The notes under the pieces are model-generated. The model worked only from the letters and a program-made list of their open reading frames with translations, did not search any database and was not told the origin of the DNA. Positions 1 to 5,804 of a DNA stretch of 7,158 nt are shown here, piece after piece. The translations under genes and the position numbers were made by a program. How positions within the stretch are numbered: the first letter of the stretch is position 1; every line of letters begins with the position of its first letter. The stretch is from Ignavibacteriales bacterium CG12_big_fil_rev_8_21_14_0_65_30_8 (GTDB lineage Bacteria; Bacteroidota; Ignavibacteria; Ignavibacteriales; Ignavibacteriaceae), in the NCBI GenBank assembly GCA_002783525.1, contig PFGS01000247.1, forward strand, positions 5,384 through 12,541, read 5' to 3'.

Positions 1-730
1 GTATTATATGTTTTTTAATTAGTTCTTTTTCAGAAATGCCGTAACTTCTTAAATTCATAACAAAATGCGAGTTGAATGTTTCATCTAAATTATCACGCAG
101 ATATTTATAAAAAACAGTTATTCCGCCCAGTGAAAGTGTAATAAGCGGAAGTATCATATGAATTGAATAATCACCAAGTCGTTCAAAAAAAGATGCGGAT
201 TGGTAATTGAACGAAGTTAATCCTGAAGACGGGAATAAATTAATTTTCCACGAAAAGACATAAATGAGCAGTACTCCTATCACAAAAGAAGGAATTGCAT
301 AAACCGATAAACTGATCTTCTGAATTAGTTTATCTATCCAGCTCCCTTTTCTTTTTATTGAATATAATGCCAGGTAATAACCCAATGTTATTTGAATAAG
401 AAAACTTAATAAAGAAAATATAATTGTAAATGGAAGATACTTGCTTATAACAGAGACTACAGGTTCTCTGTAAGTATAGGATATTCCTAAATCACCAGTG
501 GAAAGGTTTACTAAAAAATTTTTGTATTGAGTCAGAACCGGTTTATCTAATCCAAAAGATTCTTTTACTTTTAATACCAGGTTAGGACTTAATTTAGCAG
601 ATACAAATTTTTGAGTTGGATCACCGGGTGAGTATCTAAGCAGCACAAATAAAAAACTTAGCATCAAAAGAAGTACTACTATAGAAGTAACAAATCTTTT
701 AGATAAAGATAGGATTATTTCCTTATTCAT
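1..730 (-). CDS. DppB/OppB-type ABC transporter permease (partial, C-terminus beyond window)
   Basis: Inner-membrane permease of the peptide/nickel ABC importer family; it would form the translocation channel together with a DppC-type partner that is not in this window. The frame reads from an ATG at 730 down to the left edge with no stop, giving 243 residues of a protein usually about 310-340 long. Visible family marks are an N-terminal membrane segment (about residues 13-31), PGDP at 35-38, the segment ending in GDLG (79-82), hydrophobic stretches at about 100-122, 138-160 and 190-210, and IPSF (146-149) in the third. The fragment ends inside the cytoplasmic EAA-like loop (YGISEKELIKKH, 230-241), the ATPase docking site. 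The start lies 8 bases after the stop of the binding-protein gene, so the two are surely co-transcribed. Family assignment is strong; the substrate cannot be told. Confidence 0.9.
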   Translation of the reverse strand, partial: MNKEIILSLSKRFVTSIVVLLLMLSFLFVLLRYSPGDPTQKFVSAKLSPNLVLKVKESFGLDKPVLTQYKNFLVNLSTGDLGISYTYREPVVSVISKYLPFTIIFSLLSFLIQITLGYYLALYSIKRKGSWIDKLIQKISLSVYAIPSFVIGVLLIYVFSWKINLFPSSGLTSFNYQSASFFERLGDYSIHMILPLITLSLGGITVFYKYLRDNLDETFNSHFVMNLRSYGISEKELIKKHII

Positions 731-738
731 TTTTCAAA

Positions 739-2397
739 TTATTTGTTAACAGTCCAATTCCAACAGTAATGAATTGGTTCAAGCGGAGTAATTTTTAAAT
801 TTTGAATGCGTTTATTATAAGCAACTAAATTTTGTATCCAATAAAGAAATGTAACAGGTTGATCGTTGTTTATTAGTGATTGTATTTTTTTTGCTAATTC
901 ATCTTTAATTTTTTCTGATTTAGTTTTTTTATACTGCTCTAAATATTTGTCAACTTTTTTATTGCTGTAACTTGTAAAATTAAGCTGGCTTACTTCTGAA
1001 CTTGTGTGCCAAAAGATATACATATCAAGGGGCATTCCAACAACCCAGCCAAGCATCCACGCATCTATCTCTTTCTCAAATAATTTTGGCATTAGCACCT
1101 GCAGATCCATTTTTTTAATTTCAACATTTATCCCTATAGATTTTAAATTATTTTTCAACAAGGTAGAAGCAAATTCTCTTCTTGGATTTCCGTTGGTAAT
1201 ATAGAAATTAAAAGAAAAATTCAATCCGTTTTTATCAAGCACACCATCTTTGTTGGAATCAGTCCAACCTGCTTTACTCAAATAAAATCTTGCTGAATCA
1301 AGATTATATTTTAAAGGATCTATTTCAGCAAAAGAAGATCTGAAAATAGGTGAAACAGGACCAAAAGCTATTTGTCCGTAATCGCCTAAATATTCATCAA
1401 TTATTTCTTGTCTGTTTACAGCAAAAGTTAAAGCTTTGCGAACAAGTGGATCACCAAAAAATTTGTTCGGTTTTGTTTTGTTTGATTTTTTAAAATATTC
1501 AGGATCGATGTTATTCCAGCCTATATAATCATATTCTCTTGGAGGTAAAGCTGATAACTGAATAAAATCCAATGATCTTAATGAAGGAATATCATCAGTT
1601 CTGATATCTTCCATATAATCAATTTCGCCTTTTTTTAACTGAGTTATTCTAGAAGTATAATCCGGAACTATCTTAAATATAATTTTTTGAATGTTGTTAG
1701 GATTATACATAAATGAATTTTTATTTGCAGTTAAAATAATTGACTGATTTTTATCCCATGAGGTGAAGTTAAACGGTCCGTTAGTTACAGGTGTGATATC
1801 TTTTTCAAGTGTGGTAAATTTTTCTCTGTTAATTTTTCCAAATATATGTTTCGGTATTATCGGCAGATCAACATCAATAAGTGAAGGAATGGAATTCTTT
1901 TTAAAATTTATTTTCAAAGTATATGGATCAATTATTTCAAATGAATCTTCTATTTTTATGTGCCTGGATTCTTCAAGTGCAAAATTATTGAATGTATCAT
2001 ACAATTTGCTTTCTATTTTTTCATCAGAATAAATATCATAGGAAAATACAACATCTTCAGCAGTAACTTTTTGGCTATCTGACCACAGTACATCATCTCT
2101 TAAATAAAATGTTACGAAAGTAGAATCATTATTCCATTCCCAGCTTTTTGCTAACATTGGTGAATAAACCAATGCACCGTTTTCATCATCCCAATCACTT
2201 TGAACAAGCTTTAAATAAAGTAGTTCGCTTATATTATTTTCAAAACCGCTGAATGAGAATAATGGGTTTAAAGATTCAATATCAGAATCAATTCCGATTA
2301 CAACTTGATTAGAGCTCTGATCAGATATTTTTGAGCATGATGGTAAAAAAACGAGTACAAAAAACAATAATGTGGTAATGAATAATTTTTTCTTCAT
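739..2397 (-). CDS. Peptide/nickel-type ABC transporter substrate-binding lipoprotein (SBP_bac_5 family)
   Basis: Extracytoplasmic solute receptor of a DppA/OppA-like importer, 552 residues, normal for the family. The N-terminus is a lipoprotein signal: three Lys, a hydrophobic core (5-18) and lipobox LPSC with the acylated Cys at 21. Family signatures follow: PMLAKSWEW (80-88), the strand and loop ending VTAEDVVFSYD (111-121), PLVRKALTFAVNRQEII (317-333) and GPVSP (346-350). Residues 380-388 (DSNKDGVLD) form an EF-hand-like acidic loop in the C-terminal lobe, so structural calcium is possible. The only Cys after the lipobox is at 545. The gene heads the leftward operon, followed 8 bases later by the permease, and is divergent from the ATPase pair. 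On the minus strand a CCGGA lies about 7 bases before the ATG and is the probable ribosome site. Substrate is inferred only from the family: oligopeptides most likely, but metal chelates or sugars occur in relatives. Confidence 0.93.
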   Translation of the reverse strand: MKKKLFITTLLFFVLVFLPSCSKISDQSSNQVVIGIDSDIESLNPLFSFSGFENNISELLYLKLVQSDWDDENGALVYSPMLAKSWEWNNDSTFVTFYLRDDVLWSDSQKVTAEDVVFSYDIYSDEKIESKLYDTFNNFALEESRHIKIEDSFEIIDPYTLKINFKKNSIPSLIDVDLPIIPKHIFGKINREKFTTLEKDITPVTNGPFNFTSWDKNQSIILTANKNSFMYNPNNIQKIIFKIVPDYTSRITQLKKGEIDYMEDIRTDDIPSLRSLDFIQLSALPPREYDYIGWNNIDPEYFKKSNKTKPNKFFGDPLVRKALTFAVNRQEIIDEYLGDYGQIAFGPVSPIFRSSFAEIDPLKYNLDSARFYLSKAGWTDSNKDGVLDKNGLNFSFNFYITNGNPRREFASTLLKNNLKSIGINVEIKKMDLQVLMPKLFEKEIDAWMLGWVVGMPLDMYIFWHTSSEVSQLNFTSYSNKKVDKYLEQYKKTKSEKIKDELAKKIQSLINNDQPVTFLYWIQNLVAYNKRIQNLKITPLEPIHYCWNWTVNK

Positions 2398-2481
2398 ATT
2401 TTAATCCGGATATTATAAATATTCATTTAATTATACTTAATTTATTATTTTGCTGAATAAATACAAAAACAAAAAGGATAA
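2398..2481. promoter_or_regulatory. Divergent intergenic region between the two transporter operons
   Basis: These 84 bases must carry both promoters of the split transporter. Rightward, TTATTTTG at 2445-2452 resembles the Bacteroidota -7 box (TAnnTTTG) and the -7 box of the radical SAM gene, but no good -33 TTG sits at the matching distance. Leftward, the minus strand carries a perfect TATAAT at 2435-2430 with a poor -35. An 8-bp palindrome ATCCGGAT (2404-2411) sits just before the lipoprotein gene; it supplies the leftward ribosome site and could also bind a protein. Individual boxes are weak calls in such A+T-rich DNA; the presence of divergent promoters follows from the gene layout. Confidence 0.5.
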
Positions 2482-3213
2482 ATGATCAAGATTGATATTA
2501 AAGAAATAAGCATTAAAAAGCATACTGAAAATATTTTATTGCTTAAAAACATCAAATTAAATCTTACAGGAAATAAAATATTTACAATACTTGGCAAAAA
2601 CGGAACTGGCAAGTCTACGTTAATTAAATCCATAACAAAATTATTAGACAATAATATTTACGAAATAAACGCGGAAGTACTTTGGGAAGAAAAAGATATT
2701 TATAAAATTGAATATGAAGAACTACTAAAAATAAGAGCAAATTATATTAAATATATATTCCAGGATGCCGTAAACAGTTTTAACCATTTAAAAAACTTTT
2801 CTTACTATTTTAACAAGTTTTGTGTTGATGAAAATGAGATCAATGATTTATTAAAATATTTTATTCTTCCAAACAAAGAAAAACTATTTAAGATGTATCC
2901 GTATGAGGTAAGCGGAGGAATGGCACAAAGAATCAGTTTAGTGCTGGCGTTGCTTACCAAACCAAAATTATTAATTTTAGATGAACCAACATCAGGGATT
3001 GATTCAGCAATAGCAAACCTGATGTTGTTAAAATTAAAAGAGTTTATAAAAGAAGGCGAGAATTCAGTTTTGTTAGTAACACAAGATATTTTATTTGCTC
3101 AAAAAATAAGTGATGAAATAGCTTTGTTAAATAATTCAACTTTATCTGAATTTTATAACACTGAAGACTTCTTTAGTAAATATGAATCCGATTTATCTTT
3201 GGTTTGTGGTTAA
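2482..3213 (+). CDS. ABC transporter ATP-binding protein, DppD/NikD-like, with non-canonical H-loop
   Basis: First ATPase of the peptide/nickel-type importer, 243 residues. Motifs in order: Walker A GKNGTGKST (38-46), Q-loop Gln94 in IFQD, signature VSGGMAQ (143-149), Walker B LLILDEP (163-169) with catalytic Glu168, and D-loop SGID (171-174). The H-loop reads LLVTQD, so Gln201 stands where a switch His is expected (codon CAA at 3082-3084). The protein stops soon after the nucleotide-binding domain and lacks the C-terminal oligopeptide-type extension (oligo_HPY) of about 320-residue DppD/OppD; its length is closer to NikD. GGA at 2476-2478 sits only 3 bases before the ATG, an unusually tight Shine-Dalgarno. 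The stop overlaps the next ATG, so it is probably translated together with, and pairs with, the second ATPase. Family call is firm; whether its own ATP site is fully active is open. Confidence 0.92.
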   Translation: MIKIDIKEISIKKHTENILLLKNIKLNLTGNKIFTILGKNGTGKSTLIKSITKLLDNNIYEINAEVLWEEKDIYKIEYEELLKIRANYIKYIFQDAVNSFNHLKNFSYYFNKFCVDENEINDLLKYFILPNKEKLFKMYPYEVSGGMAQRISLVLALLTKPKLLILDEPTSGIDSAIANLMLLKLKEFIKEGENSVLLVTQDILFAQKISDEIALLNNSTLSEFYNTEDFFSKYESDLSLVCG

Positions 3214-3965
3214 TGGAAAAGATATTATCAGTAAATAATTTAGGCTATAAAGTAAAAGAAAAAACAATTCTTGAAGATATTTCATTTGATGTGAATAAAG
3301 GTGAAATAATTGGAATTGCAGGTGAATCAGGAAGCGGAAAAACAACTTTAGCAAAACTAATAACGGGTATTATTTCACCATCAAATGGTAATATAAAATT
3401 TGAAGCGGTAAATAATAATAAGAATTCTGTTCAATTATTATTTCAAAATACCGGACAAATTTTAAACCCATTTAGAAAAATTGAAGATGTTATAGAAGAA
3501 GCAATTAAACTAAGGAAAAATTTACCTGATAATTTAGAATTGGAGAAAGAAAGAATTTTTTCATCCGTTAATTTTCAAAAAAAATATTGGGAAAATATCG
3601 GCTGTAATTTAAGCGGTGGTCAGCAGCAAAGAGCTGCACTTGCAAGACTTTTAGCTGTTCAACCTAAATTACTCATTTTAGATGAACCATTTTCTGCTCA
3701 GGATTATGAATCTAAAAACACACTTGTAGAACTTTTCAAAAACATAAAAAATAAATTTGATATTACTTTAATGTGTATCTCGCACGATCTTAATGCTTTA
3801 AGAAATCTGTGTGAAAGAGTTGTAATAATGTACAAAGGTAAAATTGTTGAAATTGGTAATACAAAAGAAATTTTAAAAAATCCCTCACATCACTACACCA
3901 AATACCTGATAAAAGCAGAAAAATATGATCTGGATCATTCCGAATTAATGAAAAGAATTAACTAG
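3213..3965 (+). CDS. ABC transporter ATP-binding protein, DppF/OppF/NikE-like
   Basis: Second ATPase of the importer, 250 residues from the ATG at 3213. Motifs are all canonical: Walker A GESGSGKTT (37-45), Q-loop Gln78 in LFQN, signature LSGGQQQ (133-139), Walker B LLILDEP (153-159) with Glu158, D-loop SAQD (161-164), and H-loop His191 in CISHD. The C-terminal NPSHHYTKYL (223-232) is the short remnant of the oligopeptide-type tail. Reading can extend in frame to a TTG at 3204, but ATG 3213 is preferred because it shares its A with the preceding stop (TAATG), the usual layout for translational coupling, and gives the expected N-terminus leading to the first beta strand. It presumably forms a heterodimer with the upstream ATPase, and its intact H-loop may complete the more active composite ATP site. 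Confidence 0.93.
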   Translation: MEKILSVNNLGYKVKEKTILEDISFDVNKGEIIGIAGESGSGKTTLAKLITGIISPSNGNIKFEAVNNNKNSVQLLFQNTGQILNPFRKIEDVIEEAIKLRKNLPDNLELEKERIFSSVNFQKKYWENIGCNLSGGQQQRAALARLLAVQPKLLILDEPFSAQDYESKNTLVELFKNIKNKFDITLMCISHDLNALRNLCERVVIMYKGKIVEIGNTKEILKNPSHHYTKYLIKAEKYDLDHSELMKRIN

Positions 3966-4062
3966 ATTTTTAATTAAAATCTTATAAAAACAGATATTTT
4001 AGCTTTTATTAATATTTTATAATTCATATATTTAACTACTAAATTTTTAAGGAGAAATTGTA
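3966..4062 (+). promoter_or_regulatory. Intergenic region: weak hairpin after ATPase operon and leader of the small basic gene
   Basis: A hairpin with arms AGATTTT (3964-3970) and AAAATCT (3976-3982) overlaps the ATPase stop codon, but it is all but A/T and lacks a T tract, so it is at best a weak terminator. A perfect TATAAT lies at 4018-4023 without a convincing -35; in this base composition that could be chance. AAGGAG at 4049-4054, 8 bases before the ATG at 4063, is the strongest Shine-Dalgarno in the window. Whether the small gene has its own promoter or is read through from the ATPases is undecided. Confidence 0.35.
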
Positions 4063-4227
4063 ATGGCTAAACAGCAATCATTTGCTGATAAAACAAAGGT
4101 TAAACAAAAAACTGATGGTATAACTGTTAAACTGATAAAAAGTACTAAATCAGATAAAGGAACCATCAAGTTTAACGAAAAGTTTATTAAACTGGCAGAT
4201 ATTAGCAAAGTATCTGAAATTAAATAA
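4063..4227 (+). CDS. Small Lys-rich conserved-looking hypothetical protein (54 aa)
   Basis: A 54-residue ORF beginning MAKQQSFADKTKVKQK and ending SKVSEIK. Three things mark it as a real gene: a textbook AAGGAG 8 bases before the ATG, a complete intrinsic terminator starting 4 bases after the stop, and codon use like its neighbours. The product has 14 Lys against 6 acidic residues, no Cys, His, Trp, Tyr, Arg or Pro, no signal peptide and no membrane segment. The hydrophobic/polar alternation in GITVKLIKS (19-27) and GTIKFNEKFIKLADI (33-47) suggests a small beta fold after a basic, probably flexible N-terminus. A cytoplasmic nucleic-acid- or ribosome-associated role would fit the charge, but that is a guess. 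I do not recognise a named family. It is not obviously part of the transporter next door. Confidence 0.8.
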   Translation: MAKQQSFADKTKVKQKTDGITVKLIKSTKSDKGTIKFNEKFIKLADISKVSEIK

Positions 4228-4231
4228 AATT

Positions 4232-4255
4232 AGCGGTTTTAGCCGCTTTTTTTTT
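4232..4255 (+). terminator. Rho-independent terminator of the small basic gene
   Basis: Stem AGCGG (4232-4236) pairs with CCGCT (4243-4247), extendable inward by a T-G wobble, with a TTTA loop, followed by an unbroken run of nine T (4247-4255). It is one of the most G+C-rich spots in an A+T-rich stretch. It isolates the following radical SAM gene from upstream transcription, so that gene needs its own promoter. Confidence 0.9.
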
Positions 4256-4286
4256 ATAACTCCTTCCTTTAAAACACTCCATTAAC

Positions 4287-4315
4287 TTGACAAATATATA
4301 TTTTTTGTTACTTTG
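4287..4315 (+). promoter_or_regulatory. Promoter of the radical SAM gene (Bacteroidota-type or sigma-70-like)
   Basis: TTGACA at 4287-4292 is a perfect -35 by the E. coli standard. Read by the Bacteroidota standard, TTG (4287-4289), 18 bases, then TTACTTTG (4308-4315) matches the TTG / TAnnTTTG architecture with one mismatch. Transcription would begin near 4322, leaving a leader of about 85 bases before the ATG at 4408. The location fits: just after the preceding terminator and before the only downstream gene. The same TTG-N18 spacing occurs before the asparaginase gene. Confidence 0.6.
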
Positions 4316-4328
4316 TAATATTACCAGT

Positions 4329-4345
4329 ACGTGATCACACGTGAT
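4329..4345. promoter_or_regulatory. Candidate operator: two ACGTGAT repeats 10 bp apart with nested palindromes
   Basis: ACGTGAT occurs at 4329-4335 and again at 4339-4345, one helical turn apart. Inside lie the palindromes GTGATCAC (4331-4338) and CACGTG (4338-4343), and ATCAC-AC-GTGAT (4334-4345) as an inverted repeat. The element is locally G+C-richer than its surroundings and sits about 15-30 bases downstream of the -7 box, overlapping or just after the expected transcription start. That is a typical repressor position. The regulator is unknown; no regulator gene is in this window. Confidence 0.5.
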
Positions 4346-4371
4346 TTGATTTAACTAGAGGATAAATCAAA
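4345..4371 (+). promoter_or_regulatory. Hairpin in the leader of the radical SAM gene
   Basis: TTTGATTTA (4345-4353) is an exact inverted complement of TAAATCAAA (4363-4371), giving a 9-bp stem with the 9-base loop ACTAGAGGA. AGTAC (4326-4330) can pair with GTACT (4382-4386) around it as an outer 5-bp stem. The leader is far too short for a lysine riboswitch. Possible roles are mRNA stability, a protein site, or nothing: the stem has only two G-C pairs. Confidence 0.4.
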
Positions 4372-4407
4372 CAAATAAACAGTACTAATTTTAAGGATTT
4401 ATAAAGG

Positions 4408-5787
4408 ATGATTACCCCCAAAAAGCTGAAAATATATAGTTTAAGTAATATTGATTCTATACCACAAATTAAGATTTTGAACAAAGATGAACTTTTTGCT
4501 TTAAAAGTTATATCCAGGGTTTTACCGTTTAGAACTAACAATTATGTTTTGGAAGAATTAGTCAATTGGGATAATATCCCGGATGATCCAATTTATATAT
4601 TAAATTTTATGCAGAAAGGTATGCTTAAAAATCATCATTTTGAACAAATGGCAAATGCGGTTATTAAAAATGACGATAAAGATATTGAAAATACAGTTAA
4701 CCGTATCAGAAACGAATTAAATCCGAATCCTGCAGGTCAGTCAAAATTAAATATACCTACACTTAACAATGAGCCGGTACCCGGGCTTCAACATAAATAC
4801 AGAGAAACTGTATTAGTTTTTCCATCTTCAGGCCAAACATGTCATGCATACTGTACTTTCTGTTTTAGATGGTCACAGTTTGTAAAGTCAGATGAAACAA
4901 AATTTTCAACTTGTATTAAAAACGATTTTTTTAGTTACCTGCTTGAACATAAAGAAGTAACCGATGTGCTGTTTACAGGTGGCGATCCGATGATAATGGG
5001 TGTAAAAAATTTAAAGAAATATCTTTTACCTCTTTTAGCTCCTGAGTATAGTCATATTCAATCTATTAGAATTGGAACAAAATCTTTATCCTATTGGCCT
5101 TACAGATTTGTAACAGATAGTGACGCAGATGAAATACTAAGTTTATTTAAACAAGTTAAAAGTTCAGGTAAAAATATAAGCATTATGGCAAATTTCAGTC
5201 ATTATGTTGAACTTACAACCGAAATTGTAAAAGAAGCAATTTCTAGAATACTTTCGACGGGAACACAAATTCGTACACAGTCGCCTCTGCTTAAAAACAT
5301 AAATGACAAACCTATTATCTGGGAAAAAATGTGGAAGGAACAAGTTGAATTGGGTTGTATTCCATATTACATGTTCGTTGAAAGAAATACCGGTTCTAAA
5401 AATTATTTTGAAATTCCATTGATCCAAGCATATAATACTTATAGGAACGCAATTATTAAAACATCAGGGCTTTCAAGAACTGCAAGAGGACCTGTTATGT
5501 CATCACTGCCGGGCAAAGTACTTATAAATGGTATAATGGAAATTAGAGGAGAAAAAGTCTTCCAGTTAATGTTAATACAGGGAAGAAATCCTGAATGGTG
5601 TTTCAAGCCATTTTTTGCAAAATATGATCCAACAGCAACTTGGTTAAATGAATTAAAACCTGCATTAGGAGAGAAAAAGTTTTTCTATCAGGATGAATTA
5701 GATAAAATGATTTATGATTCAGGTAATTATGAAATGACAAATAATAAAAGGTTATTCAATTCTCAATTGAGATTTAATTACAATTAA
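4408..5787 (+). CDS. KamA-family radical SAM protein (lysine 2,3-aminomutase-like, substrate probably not lysine)
   Basis: 459-residue cytoplasmic radical SAM/PLP enzyme candidate. CHAYCTFC places the [4Fe-4S]-SAM cysteines at 145, 149 and 152; FTGGDP (189-194) is the SAM-binding GGDP-type motif. A gapless alignment from memory to Clostridium lysine 2,3-aminomutase (KAM) over the C-terminal catalytic part (PYY 319-321, TSG 352-354) puts PLP Lys337 on Lys370 (LPGK) and carboxylate-binding Arg134 on Arg154. KAM Asp293 and Asp330, which hold the lysine side-chain amine, fall on Arg326 and Val363. The zinc cysteines of KAM near its C-terminus have no counterpart. So the 2,3-amino-migration machinery looks kept but the substrate pocket differs. 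Glutamate 2,3-aminomutase has Lys at the position of Arg326, so an acidic or small substrate is possible. AAGGA at 4393-4397, 10 bases before ATG, is the likely ribosome site; a second AAGG abuts the ATG. It is a single-gene unit: terminator upstream, convergent gene downstream. No ablB-type acetyltransferase is in the window. Confidence 0.88.
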   Translation: MITPKKLKIYSLSNIDSIPQIKILNKDELFALKVISRVLPFRTNNYVLEELVNWDNIPDDPIYILNFMQKGMLKNHHFEQMANAVIKNDDKDIENTVNRIRNELNPNPAGQSKLNIPTLNNEPVPGLQHKYRETVLVFPSSGQTCHAYCTFCFRWSQFVKSDETKFSTCIKNDFFSYLLEHKEVTDVLFTGGDPMIMGVKNLKKYLLPLLAPEYSHIQSIRIGTKSLSYWPYRFVTDSDADEILSLFKQVKSSGKNISIMANFSHYVELTTEIVKEAISRILSTGTQIRTQSPLLKNINDKPIIWEKMWKEQVELGCIPYYMFVERNTGSKNYFEIPLIQAYNTYRNAIIKTSGLSRTARGPVMSSLPGKVLINGIMEIRGEKVFQLMLIQGRNPEWCFKPFFAKYDPTATWLNELKPALGEKKFFYQDELDKMIYDSGNYEMTNNKRLFNSQLRFNYN

Positions 5788-5804
5788 AAAATTATATTTT
5801 AATT
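5782..5804. terminator. Possible bidirectional terminator between convergent genes
   Basis: AATTAAAA (5782-5789) and TTTTAATT (5797-5804) form a perfect 8-bp inverted repeat with a 7-base spacer, spanning the 16 bases between the two convergent stop codons. The stem is entirely A/T, so it is thermodynamically weak, and no long T tract follows in either direction. The position is right; the sequence alone is not convincing. Confidence 0.25.

Noticed and set aside
1004..1204. Plus-strand ORF of 66 codons
   Set aside because: It lies wholly antisense inside the binding-lipoprotein gene, with no ribosome site or family motif.
1763..2032. Plus-strand ORF of 89 codons
   Set aside because: It is antisense to the lipoprotein gene; its apparent hydrophobicity is a by-product of the opposite strand's codons.
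2445..2651. Minus-strand ORF of 68 codons
   Set aside because: It overlaps the well-supported first ATPase and the promoter region, with no translation signal.
3204..3212. TTG start extending the second ATPase by three codons
   Set aside because: The ATG at 3213 overlaps the previous stop as TAATG and gives the normal family N-terminus.
4322..4407. Lysine riboswitch before the radical SAM gene
   Set aside because: The leader is about 85 bases, much shorter than the lysine riboswitch, and shows no five-way junction.
4335..4541. Minus-strand ORF of 68 codons
   Set aside because: It overlaps the leader and N-terminus of the radical SAM gene and has no supporting signal.
5164..5427. Minus-strand ORF of 87 codons
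   Set aside because: It is antisense to the catalytic core of the radical SAM gene, with no recognisable protein.
4408..5787. Annotation as lysine 2,3-aminomutase (ablA/kamA)
   Set aside because: Both Asp that define lysine side-chain recognition are replaced and the zinc Cys are absent, so the specific name is not supported.
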